Below, one piece after another: positions 18,566 through 27,092 of a stretch of 64,000 nt of DNA (its first letter is position 1; each line of letters begins with the position of its first letter). A program made the position numbers and the translations under genes. Below the pieces are notes generated by a model, which had not been told where the DNA came from, ran no database searches, and was given only the letters and a program-made list of their open reading frames with translations. This DNA is from Gordonia sp. X0973 (lineage in GTDB: Bacteria; Actinomycetota; Actinomycetes; Mycobacteriales; Mycobacteriaceae). Where the stretch lies: positions 868,001-932,000 of the forward strand of contig NZ_CP054691.1 in NCBI RefSeq assembly GCF_013348785.1, given 5' to 3'.

Positions 18566-19325
18566 CAACCATTTCGCCGGCGATACCGCCGTCCTCACCG
18601 GGCGGTCGGTGCGGCACATCCTGCGCAGCCCGGACACCATCATCACGACCGCGATCATGCCGATCGCGATGCTCCTGCTGTTCGTCTACGTCTTCGGCGG
18701 CGTGGTCAAGACCACCTCGCCCCACTACGTGGACTACCTGCTGCCCGGGATCCTCGTCATCACCATCGCCTCCGGTATCTCCTACACGGCCTTCCGCCTG
18801 TTCCTCGACGTGAAGAGCGGCTTCGTCGAGCGCCTCGGGTCCATGCCGATCGGACGGTCGTCGGTGCTGTGGGCGCATGTGCTGACCTCGATCGTGGCCA
18901 ACACCGTCGCGGTGGCCATCGTGGTCGCGGTGGCCGTCGCGATCGGCTTCCGGTCCGGCGCCGGCGTCGGCGCCTGGCTGGCGATCATCGGGATCCTGCT
19001 GTTGCTCACCTTCGCGCTGACCTGGCTCGCGGTGATCCCGGGGTTGCTGGCGAAATCACCCGACGGTGCGAGCGCTTTCGCCTATCCGCTGATCTTCCTG
19101 CCCTTCGTCAGCTCGGCCTTCGTGCCGACCGCGTCCATGCCCGGACCGCTGCGGGCATTCGCCGAGCACCAACCGGTGACCGGCATCGTCAACTCGATTC
19201 GCGCGCTGTTGGCACAGCAGCCCGTCGATTCCGGCGACCTGTGGACCGCGCTCGGCTGGAGCGCCGCGATCCTCGTCGTCGCGATGGGGGTGGCGACGTG
19301 GCTGTTCCAGCGCAAGGCCCTGTAG
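18558..19325 (+). CDS. ABC-2 type transporter permease (DrrB-like)
   Basis: 255 residues with six predicted membrane helices in the ABC-2 pattern: a first pair (IITTAIMPIAMLLLFVYVF, then LLPGILVITIASGI), a central pair and a last helix before FQRKAL. ATG 18558 has CGGAGGTG upstream and overlaps the ATPase stop by 8 bp. The segment LPFVSSAFVPTASMP is a typical conserved ABC-2 loop. It forms the membrane half of the exporter. Confidence 0.88.
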   Translation: MSDNHFAGDTAVLTGRSVRHILRSPDTIITTAIMPIAMLLLFVYVFGGVVKTTSPHYVDYLLPGILVITIASGISYTAFRLFLDVKSGFVERLGSMPIGRSSVLWAHVLTSIVANTVAVAIVVAVAVAIGFRSGAGVGAWLAIIGILLLLTFALTWLAVIPGLLAKSPDGASAFAYPLIFLPFVSSAFVPTASMPGPLRAFAEHQPVTGIVNSIRALLAQQPVDSGDLWTALGWSAAILVVAMGVATWLFQRKAL

Positions 19326-19334
19326 CGGCCGGGA

Positions 19335-20081
19335 TCAGGCCCCGACGGTGACCTCTTGTCCGGTGACGTTGCGGCTGTCGGAGGAGGCGAGGAACAGGAT
19401 CACGTCGGCGACTTCGCCCGGCTCGCCGTCGCGGTCGAACATGCGCTTGGACCGGTAGGAGTCGACATACTCCGGGTCGACGCCGGCGGTCAGCCGCTCG
19501 TTCCAGATGAGCCCGGGCAGCACGGCGTTGCACCGGATGCCGACCGCCGTCCCCTCGTAGGCGAGGGCGTGGGTGAGTCCGAGGACTCCGCCCTTGGCGG
19601 CCGCGTAGGAGACCTCGCCGAACGGGGACGGCCGACGCGCGGCCAGCGACGACACGTTGACGATGGCGGCAACCGACGACTCTGTCAGCAGCGGCCATGC
19701 GGCCCGCGCGTGCAGGAAGTGCGACGTGAGGGAGGCGCCCAGCACCCCTTGCCACACGTCGAGCGGGGTGTCGGGGAACGGTGCCAATCGGTTCAGCCCG
19801 ACGCTGTTGACCAGCACGTCGAGCCGCCCGAAGCGCTCGGCGACATCGGCGAACAGCGCCGCGACATGCTCCTCGTCGCCGGCATCCCCGGCGACGGCCA
19901 GCAACCTCTCGGCCGGGTGGTGCTCGCGCAGATCGTCGAGGAACACCTCCAACCGGCGCGCGCTGACGTCGGAGAAGGCGACGCTGGCGCCCTCGTCGAG
20001 CAGTCGCCGGACCGTCTCGCCGCCGATCCCGGCGCCCGCCGCCGCGTTGACCACGGCGACCATGCCGTCGAACCTTCCCAT
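19335..20081 (-). CDS. short-chain dehydrogenase/reductase, degenerate cofactor motif
   Basis: 248 residues of the SDR fold. The active-site Ser (NVSS) and Tyr-x3-Lys (YAAAK) are present. The glycine-rich motif reads NAAAGAGIG instead of TGxxxGIG, and the NNAG motif reads NSVG, so cofactor binding may differ from neighbouring SDRs. It is last in the operon acyl-CoA ligase, Baeyer-Villiger monooxygenase, SDR; its ATG overlaps the monooxygenase stop by one base. A likely role is oxidation or reduction of an alcohol/ketone intermediate of the same pathway. Confidence 0.8.
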   Translation of the reverse strand: MGRFDGMVAVVNAAAGAGIGGETVRRLLDEGASVAFSDVSARRLEVFLDDLREHHPAERLLAVAGDAGDEEHVAALFADVAERFGRLDVLVNSVGLNRLAPFPDTPLDVWQGVLGASLTSHFLHARAAWPLLTESSVAAIVNVSSLAARRPSPFGEVSYAAAKGGVLGLTHALAYEGTAVGIRCNAVLPGLIWNERLTAGVDPEYVDSYRSKRMFDRDGEPGEVADVILFLASSDSRNVTGQEVTVGA

Positions 20082-22027
20082 CAGAGCACCTCCGCCACTC
20101 GTGCCGGCGTGAACGAGTACTCAGTCGGATCGGCCTCTCGGGTCATCCGCCACCAGTCGACGACCCGCCACGGATTGGCGACCAGCACCCGCCCGCGCGA
20201 ATTGCGGTAGTAGGTGTCGAACCCGGGGTGGCTCCAGATCATGTGCGAGTGCGCCTCGTCCACGTCGTCGTTGTACTTCTGCGCGACGTCGCGGCGGACC
20301 TCCACCGAGCCGGCGCCGGCGGTGAACATCTGCGTCAGCAGGCTCATCGTGTAGCGCATCTGGCATTCGAGGTAGTAGATGAGGCTGCCGCCGTGACCGG
20401 CCTGGGTGTTCGGGCCGTAGAGGCAGAACAGGTTGGGGAAGTCCGGGACGGTGGTGCCCAGGTAGGCGTTGGCATCGTCGTCGCCCCACTGCTCGCGCAG
20501 CGTCCTGCCCGAGCGGCCGGTGAGTTCGAGTGAGGAGAGGAAGTTGACCACGTCGAAGCCGGTGGCGTAGACGATCACGTCGACCTCGTACTCCTTGCCC
20601 GAGGCCGTGCGCACCCCGGTGGGGGTGATCGACGTGATGGCGTCGGTGACCAATTCGACGTTGTCGCGGCGCAACGTGCGGTACCAGCCGTTGTCCAGCA
20701 GGATCCGTTTGCCGAACGGGGGATAGGTCGGCACCACCTTCTCGACGAGGTCGTCGCGGCCGTCCAACTCCGTCTCGATGTAGCGGGTGAAGAACCGTCG
20801 GTGCCCCTCGTTGGCGGCGTTGATCGACCGGTCCTGGTGCGGCCACGTCGGATCGACCTGTAGCGCCTCGTAGAGGGTGTCGTTGAGGACCCAGGCCAGG
20901 CGCTGGCGGTACCACGCGCGGTAGAGTGGCACCTCGCGCAACAGGAAGCGGACAGGGTCGGGGACCTCGACGCGGAACTTCTCGAACGGCGCGACCCAAT
21001 GGGCGGAGCGCTGGAAGACGGTCAGCGAGGAGACCGACGGCGCGATCGCCGGGACGATCTGCATCGCGCTCGCGCCGTTGCCGATGACGGCGACCCGCTT
21101 GCCGGCGACGTCGAAATCCGCCGACCACAGCGCGGTGTGCACCGTCTCGCCGGTGAAGGAGTCCATGCCGGGGATCGTCGGCAGCTTGGGTTTGCCGAAG
21201 GCCCCGACCGCGCTGATCACGATATTCGACGTGAGTTCCTCGGCGCTTCCGTCGGGGCCGACGATGCTCACCCGCCACCTCTGCGCGTCCTCGTCCCAAC
21301 TCGCCGCTGTCACCTCGGTGCGCAGGCGGGTCACCGACGCCATGTCCCACGTCTTCCCGACCTGCTGCAGGTAGACCTGCAGTTCGTCGCGAGTCGCGTA
21401 GTAATACGGCCAATCGGAGTTCGCCGCCGCGAACGAGTACAGGTGACTGGGCACGTCGACGCCGCAGCCGGGGTAGCGGTTGTGCCACCAGGTGCCGCCG
21501 ATCTGTTCGCCGCGCTCGATCACGGTGACGTCGATGCCGGCGTTGCGCAGCTCGTGCGCGGCGAGCATGCCGGAGATACCGGCGCCGATCACGATTGCCG
21601 AGAATCCCGGCGGTGCCGCCGGAATGTCGTGCAGCCATTGCGGGTCGCCGCCGAGTGCGGCCATGTCGTCGGCGATCATCGGACCGTATTCGGTCGGCAC
21701 GGGTTCGCCGATCGCGACGGCGAGCATCCGGGTGTAGAGCGCCTCGTCGGGTTCGGCGATGGCGACCGGGGCCCCGGCTCGCCAGGCGCTGATCGCGTCG
21801 GCCGCGGCGGAGCGGATCTCGTCCTGGATCTCGACGGGCAGCCCGCCGCTGTCGTTCTCGCTCAGGCCCCGACCGCGCTCGGGTCGGTACGGGGCGTCGA
21901 GCCACCCGAGGTCGCCGGTGAGCTGTACCAGCACCATCAGCAGGGTTGGCACGTTCGCGTCGCGCACAGCGGCGCGCACGATCGAATCGAAGTCGTCGCT
22001 TCCGGTAGTCGTCATTTCCCGGCTCAT
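20081..22027 (-). CDS. FAD-dependent Baeyer-Villiger-type monooxygenase
   Basis: 648 residues. The first Rossmann motif is GAGISG (about residue 148), the second GNGASA. Between them is the Baeyer-Villiger fingerprint FTGETVHTALW, matching FxGxxxHxxxW. About 140 N-terminal residues precede the FAD domain, as in a subgroup of larger enzymes. The reaction would insert oxygen into a ketone to give an ester or lactone using NADPH. ATG 22027 forms an ATGA overlap with the upstream ligase gene; Met at 22015 is an alternative. The operon suggests catabolism of a cyclic or branched ketone. Confidence 0.87.
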   Translation of the reverse strand: MSREMTTTGSDDFDSIVRAAVRDANVPTLLMVLVQLTGDLGWLDAPYRPERGRGLSENDSGGLPVEIQDEIRSAAADAISAWRAGAPVAIAEPDEALYTRMLAVAIGEPVPTEYGPMIADDMAALGGDPQWLHDIPAAPPGFSAIVIGAGISGMLAAHELRNAGIDVTVIERGEQIGGTWWHNRYPGCGVDVPSHLYSFAAANSDWPYYYATRDELQVYLQQVGKTWDMASVTRLRTEVTAASWDEDAQRWRVSIVGPDGSAEELTSNIVISAVGAFGKPKLPTIPGMDSFTGETVHTALWSADFDVAGKRVAVIGNGASAMQIVPAIAPSVSSLTVFQRSAHWVAPFEKFRVEVPDPVRFLLREVPLYRAWYRQRLAWVLNDTLYEALQVDPTWPHQDRSINAANEGHRRFFTRYIETELDGRDDLVEKVVPTYPPFGKRILLDNGWYRTLRRDNVELVTDAITSITPTGVRTASGKEYEVDVIVYATGFDVVNFLSSLELTGRSGRTLREQWGDDDANAYLGTTVPDFPNLFCLYGPNTQAGHGGSLIYYLECQMRYTMSLLTQMFTAGAGSVEVRRDVAQKYNDDVDEAHSHMIWSHPGFDTYYRNSRGRVLVANPWRVVDWWRMTREADPTEYSFTPARVAEVL

Positions 22028-23601
22028 CCGTTCACCATGCGGTCGCGTCCGGCCCAGAACTTCTCCTTGACCTCGCGACGGAGGATCTTGCCGGTTCCGG
22101 TCTTCGGCAGGTCGTCGACGAATTCGATGCTGCGCGGCCGCTTGTAGGCGGCGATGTGGGCGAGGCAGGCCTGCTCGACCTCCGCGGCGGTGACCTCGGC
22201 GCCCGGGCGCACCGACACCACGGCGTGGACGGTTTCACCCCACTGCTCCGACGGGATGCCGACGACCGCGACCTCGGCGACGCCCGACACCGTGTAGATG
22301 GCGTTCTCCACCTCGGTCGGATAGACGTTGAACCCGCCGGACACGATCATGTCTTTCTTCCGGTCCACGACGTGGAGGTAGCCGTCGCGCAGCTGCCCGA
22401 CGTCGCCGGTGGCGATCCAGCCGCCCGGCAGGACGGTTTTGGCGGTCTCCTCCGGCAGATTCCAGTAGCCGAGCATCCCGGCGTCGCCGCGCACCTGGAT
22501 TTCGCCGGGTTCCCCGACGGGTACCGGCTCGTCGTTCGCGTCGGTCAGGCGGTACTCGACGAAGGGGCTGACGTGGCCGGCGGATGCCAGCCGGTCGGGC
22601 ACCTCGCCGTCGGGGTCGAAGACGTGGTCCTGCTTGCTCAGGTAGGTGTTGAACGGCATCTCGGTGAGGCCGTAGGACTGTAGGAACACGGCTCCCAACA
22701 GGCGGAAGGCGCGCGCGAGGCGGTCCGGCGCGATGGGGGAGCCGCCGTAGACGACGGTGTGCACACTCGACAGGTCCGCGTCGGTCTTCTCCAGCACCGG
22801 GAGGATCATGTTGATCATCGTCGGCACCAGCGGCAACACCGTGGCCCGGTGTTTCGCGACGATCGACACGTATTCCTCCGCGTCGAATGATGCCACCGCC
22901 ACGTGGCTGGCCCCGCGCAGGAAGTAGGCCATCATCGCGTACCCGGACAGGTGCGTCACCGGTGCGACGTGGACCAGCACATCCGCCGACGAGGCGCCCG
23001 GCGTCTCGACGAGCATGTTGCGCAGGATCGCCAGCAGGCTGCGGTGGGTATGCATGACCCCTTTGGGGCGTCCGCTGGTGCCGGAGGTGTACGGCATCCA
23101 GGAGAGGTCGTCGGGGGAGATGTCGATGTCGGGCGCCGGCTGTGCGTCGAGGAGATCGGCGAAGGGGACGACCTTCTCGTCGTGGCTCGTGTCGAAGCCG
23201 ATGATCGGGCCGGGGAAGTCGCGCAGCACGGGCAGGAGGGCGTCGAGTCGTTCGCCGTCGGCGATGACCGCCCGTGCGCCGCAGTCGTCGATGATCTCGG
23301 CCAGCTCGTGGGCGTGGAGGCGATAGCTCAGCGCGACGCGGACGAAGCCGCCGATCGCCAAGGCGTGGTCGACGGTGAAGCACTCGTCGCGGTTCGTCGT
23401 GACGACGGCGACGCGGTCACCCTTCTCGATCCCCCGTGCGCGCAGGCCGCCGACCAGGCGTCGTGCGGCATCGCCGAGTTCGGCATAGGTCGTGACGCTG
23501 CCATCGGCGTGGCGGACAGCGGGGCGATCGGCGTATTCGACGTAGTTGCGGCGGAAGACGCTGGCGATCGTCGGTGCCGCCGCGGGGTCGTATTCGGGCA
23601 C
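22024..23601 (-). CDS. acyl-CoA synthetase (AMP-forming)
   Basis: 525 residues of the ANL superfamily. The phosphate-binding motif is YTSGTSGRPKG; the adenine region has QSYGLTEM; the hinge shows TGDVGQLRDGYLHVVDRKKD; the catalytic Lys is near the end in PKTGTGKILRR. GTG 23601 is chosen because AGGAGG lies seven bases upstream; a much longer open frame upstream is non-coding. The enzyme activates a carboxylic acid to its CoA ester. First gene of the ligase-monooxygenase-SDR operon, with a GTATAC-type site 24-39 bases upstream. Confidence 0.9.
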   Translation of the reverse strand: MPEYDPAAAPTIASVFRRNYVEYADRPAVRHADGSVTTYAELGDAARRLVGGLRARGIEKGDRVAVVTTNRDECFTVDHALAIGGFVRVALSYRLHAHELAEIIDDCGARAVIADGERLDALLPVLRDFPGPIIGFDTSHDEKVVPFADLLDAQPAPDIDISPDDLSWMPYTSGTSGRPKGVMHTHRSLLAILRNMLVETPGASSADVLVHVAPVTHLSGYAMMAYFLRGASHVAVASFDAEEYVSIVAKHRATVLPLVPTMINMILPVLEKTDADLSSVHTVVYGGSPIAPDRLARAFRLLGAVFLQSYGLTEMPFNTYLSKQDHVFDPDGEVPDRLASAGHVSPFVEYRLTDANDEPVPVGEPGEIQVRGDAGMLGYWNLPEETAKTVLPGGWIATGDVGQLRDGYLHVVDRKKDMIVSGGFNVYPTEVENAIYTVSGVAEVAVVGIPSEQWGETVHAVVSVRPGAEVTAAEVEQACLAHIAAYKRPRSIEFVDDLPKTGTGKILRREVKEKFWAGRDRMVNG

Positions 23602-23624
23602 GAACTTCCTCCTCGGACTGGTTT

Positions 23625-23640
23625 GTATATCGTATACTAT
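23625..23640. promoter_or_regulatory. GntR-type operator candidate upstream of acyl-CoA ligase operon
   Basis: GTATATCGTATACTAT contains the palindromic core GTATAC (23632-23637). The shared string ATCGTATAC recurs upstream of the divergent operon at 24547-24555. GTATAC-centred sites are common for FCD-type GntR regulators, and such a regulator is encoded between the two sites. Binding is inferred. Confidence 0.6.
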
Positions 23641-23797
23641 CACTCGGAAGTGGTGTGCACCACATGATTCCGGGGTGACCCAAAGGGTGGATGGCGGCGA
23701 GTGGCCGACGGTAGCTCCGGCCTCGGGGTTACTGTATGCGGTATCCCCCCGGGGCCTCTCGAGGGGCGTGGTCCCCGCCGTCGCGAAGGAGCAACTT

Positions 23798-24466
23798 GTG
23801 AAGCCCGCCGTTGCATTGCCGCAGAGTCTGAAGCAAGTGGCGGTCGAGGAGATCCGCCGCCGGATCTTCGCCCGGGAACTCGCGGCCGGCAGCCGGATAG
23901 AGCAGGAGGCCCTTGCCGAGCAGATCGGGATGAGCAAGATTCCCGTCCGGGAGGCGATCTCGGCGCTGGTCGCCGAGGGGCTCGTCGAGGTGTTCCCGCG
24001 GCGCGGGGCCTTCGTCGTCAGTCTTTCGCGGCAGGACATCGAGGACCACTACTGGATGCTGGCCCGAATCTCCGGGCATGCGGCCGCACGCGCCGCGGCC
24101 GTCGTCTCCGACGCGACGCTGGCCCAGCTCGAGACCACCCTGGACGCACTGCAGGCGACCGACGACGACGATGAGCGCGCCCGGCTCGCCGCCTCCTTTC
24201 ACGCGATCATCAACCAGGCCGCCGGATCGCGTCGGATGAACAGCGTCCTGCGCACCCTGGGGAGCCCGATCCCGCTGGACTTCTACGACTCCAACCCCGA
24301 CGCCCACGCGCATGACGAGCACCGGGCACTACTCGACGCCCTGATCGCCCACGACCCCGACCGGGCCAGGGCCGCGATGGACGCGCACTTCGAGAACGGG
24401 GCCGCCGAGGCGATCGCGGCATTGGAGCGCTCCGGTTTCTGGGCCGACGGCGACGAGGCCTCCTAG
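23798..24466 (+). CDS. GntR family regulator (FCD subfamily)
   Basis: 222 residues from GTG 23798, which has AAGGAG six bases upstream; the open frame extends further 5' but lacks a comparable start. The N-terminal winged helix has LAEQIGMSKIPVREAI and LVEVFPRRGAFV. The C-terminal FCD domain shows His residues expected to bind metal and ligand (SFHAII, then HDEHRAL). It lies between two divergent catabolic operons and probably controls both through GTATAC sites at 23625 and 24545. FCD regulators usually sense a carboxylic-acid intermediate. Confidence 0.88.
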   Translation: MKPAVALPQSLKQVAVEEIRRRIFARELAAGSRIEQEALAEQIGMSKIPVREAISALVAEGLVEVFPRRGAFVVSLSRQDIEDHYWMLARISGHAAARAAAVVSDATLAQLETTLDALQATDDDDERARLAASFHAIINQAAGSRRMNSVLRTLGSPIPLDFYDSNPDAHAHDEHRALLDALIAHDPDRARAAMDAHFENGAAEAIAALERSGFWADGDEAS

Positions 24467-24544
24467 CCGTACGCGCCTCCGCCTTGGCTCGGGTGGTCTC
24501 GATGATCTCATCGGTGTTCGCGCAATCGGCCGCAGATTGAATAA

Positions 24545-24560
24545 TGATCGTATACAGTAT
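24545..24560. promoter_or_regulatory. GntR-type operator candidate upstream of SDR operon
   Basis: TGATCGTATACAGTAT has the same ATCGTATAC string as the site at 23625-23640. It lies 54 bases before the SDR start (24614), a plausible promoter position. The surrounding 147-bp gap holds no other gene. Confidence 0.6.
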
Positions 24561-24613
24561 CTGCCAGACGAAGGATGGGCCGCTCGGGTGGCGACAGATA
24601 GGAGGCCGTGGAG

Positions 24614-25405
24614 ATGACGACTGATCTGACCGGGAAATCGGTGCTGGTCACCGGCGCGGCCGGAGCGATCGGCGGTGAAATCTGCCGCTCGGCGCTAGCC
24701 GCCGGCGCGAAGGTCGCGATGACCGACATCGATGCGGATGCCTTGGAACGCCGAGCGACGGAGCTCGGCGGGGAGGACCGCGTGGCGACCTTCACCGCCG
24801 ATCTGACCGACGACGAGCAGGCCACCGCGCTGCCGGCGCGGGTGGCGCAGCGATTCGGCGCCCTCGACGTCCTGGTCAACAACGCCGGAGCACGTGGCGT
24901 CAAACCCCTGCTCGACATCGAACCCGACGAGTGGCGGCGCACCCTCGACATCGACCTCACTGCTCCCTTCGTCCTGTCGAAGGCGGCGATCCCGCTGATG
25001 GCCGAGCAGGGCCGCGGCAAGATCGTCAACGTCGCGTCGATGGCCGGCCTCGCCGCCTTCCGCGACCGCGCCGCCTACAGCGCGGCCAAGGCCGGTGTCA
25101 TCATGCTGACCAAGGTGATCGCCGTCGAATACGGCGAGCAGGGCATCTGGTGCAACGCGGTGGCGCCCGGCGTGGTGGAGACGCCCATGACCGCCGGCTA
25201 CTTCGCCGACGACGACTCCACCGCGTCGATCCGCGCGAATACGCCCATGCGGCGTTGGTGTCAGCCCGACGAGATCGTCGGACCCGTCCTCTATCTGGCC
25301 GGCTCCGGCTCCGACTTCGTCAACGGGATCGTGATCCCCATCGACGGCGGGTGGACCGCCGGATACGTGGGCGCCGAGCTGTCGCCGCGCCCGAAGCAGA
25401 AGTGA
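24614..25405 (+). CDS. short-chain dehydrogenase/reductase
   Basis: 263 residues, classical SDR. Cofactor motif TGAAGAIG (about residues 13-20), NNAG at about 90, Ser in NVASM and catalytic YSAAK. ATG 24614 has AGGAGG eight bases upstream and is preferred over GTG 24608. First gene of the operon SDR, SnoaL-like, zinc dehydrogenase. Probably oxidises a hydroxyl intermediate; substrate unknown. Confidence 0.88.
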   Translation: MTTDLTGKSVLVTGAAGAIGGEICRSALAAGAKVAMTDIDADALERRATELGGEDRVATFTADLTDDEQATALPARVAQRFGALDVLVNNAGARGVKPLLDIEPDEWRRTLDIDLTAPFVLSKAAIPLMAEQGRGKIVNVASMAGLAAFRDRAAYSAAKAGVIMLTKVIAVEYGEQGIWCNAVAPGVVETPMTAGYFADDDSTASIRANTPMRRWCQPDEIVGPVLYLAGSGSDFVNGIVIPIDGGWTAGYVGAELSPRPKQK

Positions 25406-25413
25406 GGAAAGCC

Positions 25414-25956
25414 ATGGACGAGAAGCGATTGCGGGAACTCTCCGACAAGCAGGAGATCGCCGACCTATTGCTCGTGTACTGCCGCGGGATCGACCGGTGC
25501 GAACCCGAGCTGGTGAAGTCGACGTTCTGGGAGGACGCCTTCGACAACCACGGCAGCTCCGCGGCGCCGGCCCACGAGTTCGCCGATGCGATCGTCCAAT
25601 CGAAGTTGGACACCACCGAGACCGTCACGCACATGGTGACCAACCACCTCGTCGAAGTCGACGGCGACGTCGCGTTCTCCGAGGCCATCGTCCTGTCCTT
25701 CCAGAAGCAGATCGGCGCCGAGGAGACCAGCATCTTCTGCGGGCGCTACGTCGACCGGGTCGAGCGCCGCGGCGGGGTGTGGAAATTCGCCTACCGGCAG
25801 ATGATCCGCGATTGGAGCGGGTCGACGGTCCTCGCGCCCTGGGCGCTGTCCAGCGTCAAGGCCGGCGGCTTCTTGGAGGGCGGTCGCGGTGCCGACGACT
25901 TCGTCACCGGCGAGGGGCGCGGGCGCCTCCTGCGCGACGAGATGCCCCGCGGCTGA
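25414..25956 (+). CDS. SnoaL-like (NTF2-fold) protein
   Basis: 180 residues. The opening helix (LSDKQEIADLLLVYCRGIDRCE) followed by the FWEDAFDNHG turn is typical of the SnoaL-like/ring-hydroxylating-dioxygenase-beta fold, where Tyr, Asp and His line the pocket. Members include isomerases, dehydratases and small hydrolases. It begins eight bases after the SDR stop and 15 bases before the dehydrogenase gene, so it belongs to the same pathway. Reaction not assignable. Confidence 0.8.
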   Translation: MDEKRLRELSDKQEIADLLLVYCRGIDRCEPELVKSTFWEDAFDNHGSSAAPAHEFADAIVQSKLDTTETVTHMVTNHLVEVDGDVAFSEAIVLSFQKQIGAEETSIFCGRYVDRVERRGGVWKFAYRQMIRDWSGSTVLAPWALSSVKAGGFLEGGRGADDFVTGEGRGRLLRDEMPRG

Positions 25957-25971
25957 TCGAGGAGGACACGG

Positions 25972-27081
25972 ATGGTCCCGAAGACGTCGCGCGCGGCCGT
26001 GCAGGTCGCCGACCGCACCTACGAGATGCAAGAGTTCGCGATCCCCGAGATCGGTCCCGACGAGGCGATTCTGCGCGTCGAGGCCTGTGGCATGTGTGGC
26101 AGCGACGTCGAGCAGTACGACGGCGGGTTTCGTGCCATCGGCATCGAGTACCCGCTGATCCCGGGCCACGAGCCGCTCGGGCGGATCGCCGCGATCGGCG
26201 AGGACGCCGCCAAGCGCTGGGGTGTGACCGAGGGCGACCGGGTCGCCATCGAGCCGCTGCTCGGTTGCGGGACCTGTGAATCCTGCCTCCTGGGCAACTA
26301 CCGTCGCTGCACGGCGGGCGCGGCGATCGAGGCCTACGGCTACCTGCCCACCGATCGCGCGCCCAGCCTGTGGGGCGGGTACTCGGAGTACATGTACCTG
26401 GCGCCGCGGACCATCGCGATGAAACTCGATCCCGATCTGCCGCTGGAGCTGGCCGCGATCTACCAGCCGATGGCCGCCGGGGTGCGCTGGGCCGCACAGG
26501 ATTCCGGCCTGAGCCTGGGCGACACCATCCTCATCATGGGCTGCGGCCAGCGCGGACTGTGCGGCGTGGTCGCGGCGCGCGAGGCCGGTGCCGGGAAGAT
26601 CATCGTCACCGGGCTCGCCAAGGACCGTCACAAATTGGCGCTGGCCCGCGAATTCGGCGCCGACCTCACGATCGCCGTCGACGAGGAGGACACCGTCGAA
26701 GCGGTCCGCGAGTTCACCAAGGGGCGCGGAGTCGACATCGCCGTCGACGTCTCCGCCGTCGCGACCCAGCCCATCGTCGACGCCGTCGAACTCGTCCGTC
26801 CGGGTGGCACCATCGTCCTCGCGGGCGTCAAGGGCTCCGGACACGAGGTGAGCCTGGTGCCGGACAAGATCACCAAGAAGGAACTCACCGTCAAGGGCAT
26901 GTGGTCGCAGGACATCCGCGCGTTCGAACCCGCGCTGCGGCTCATCGAGTCCCGCAAGTACCCGCTGGAGAAGATGCACACCCACTCGTTCGGACTCGAC
27001 GAGGTGCCGCTGGCCGTCGAGACCCTGGCCGGCCGCGTGCCGGGCGAAGAGGCCGTGCACGTCATGGTCGTGCCGGACTGA
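25972..27081 (+). CDS. zinc-dependent alcohol dehydrogenase (MDR)
   Basis: 369 residues. The catalytic zinc ligands Cys (ACGMCGSD) and His-Glu (GHEPLG) and the structural cysteine cluster CGTCESCLLGNYRRC are complete. The nucleotide-binding motif is GCGQRG. A typical threonine/alcohol dehydrogenase-like member. Third gene of the GntR-flanked operon; probably oxidises an alcohol produced or consumed by the preceding enzymes. It is convergent with the second KAS III gene, 11 bp apart. Confidence 0.88.
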   Translation: MVPKTSRAAVQVADRTYEMQEFAIPEIGPDEAILRVEACGMCGSDVEQYDGGFRAIGIEYPLIPGHEPLGRIAAIGEDAAKRWGVTEGDRVAIEPLLGCGTCESCLLGNYRRCTAGAAIEAYGYLPTDRAPSLWGGYSEYMYLAPRTIAMKLDPDLPLELAAIYQPMAAGVRWAAQDSGLSLGDTILIMGCGQRGLCGVVAAREAGAGKIIVTGLAKDRHKLALAREFGADLTIAVDEEDTVEAVREFTKGRGVDIAVDVSAVATQPIVDAVELVRPGGTIVLAGVKGSGHEVSLVPDKITKKELTVKGMWSQDIRAFEPALRLIESRKYPLEKMHTHSFGLDEVPLAVETLAGRVPGEEAVHVMVVPD

Positions 27082-27092
27082 GCGGGGTCTGC

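Noticed and set aside
22024..24039. Extended N-terminus for the acyl-CoA ligase
   Set aside because: The additional residues are antisense to the GntR gene; GTG 23601 with AGGAGG gives the normal family start.
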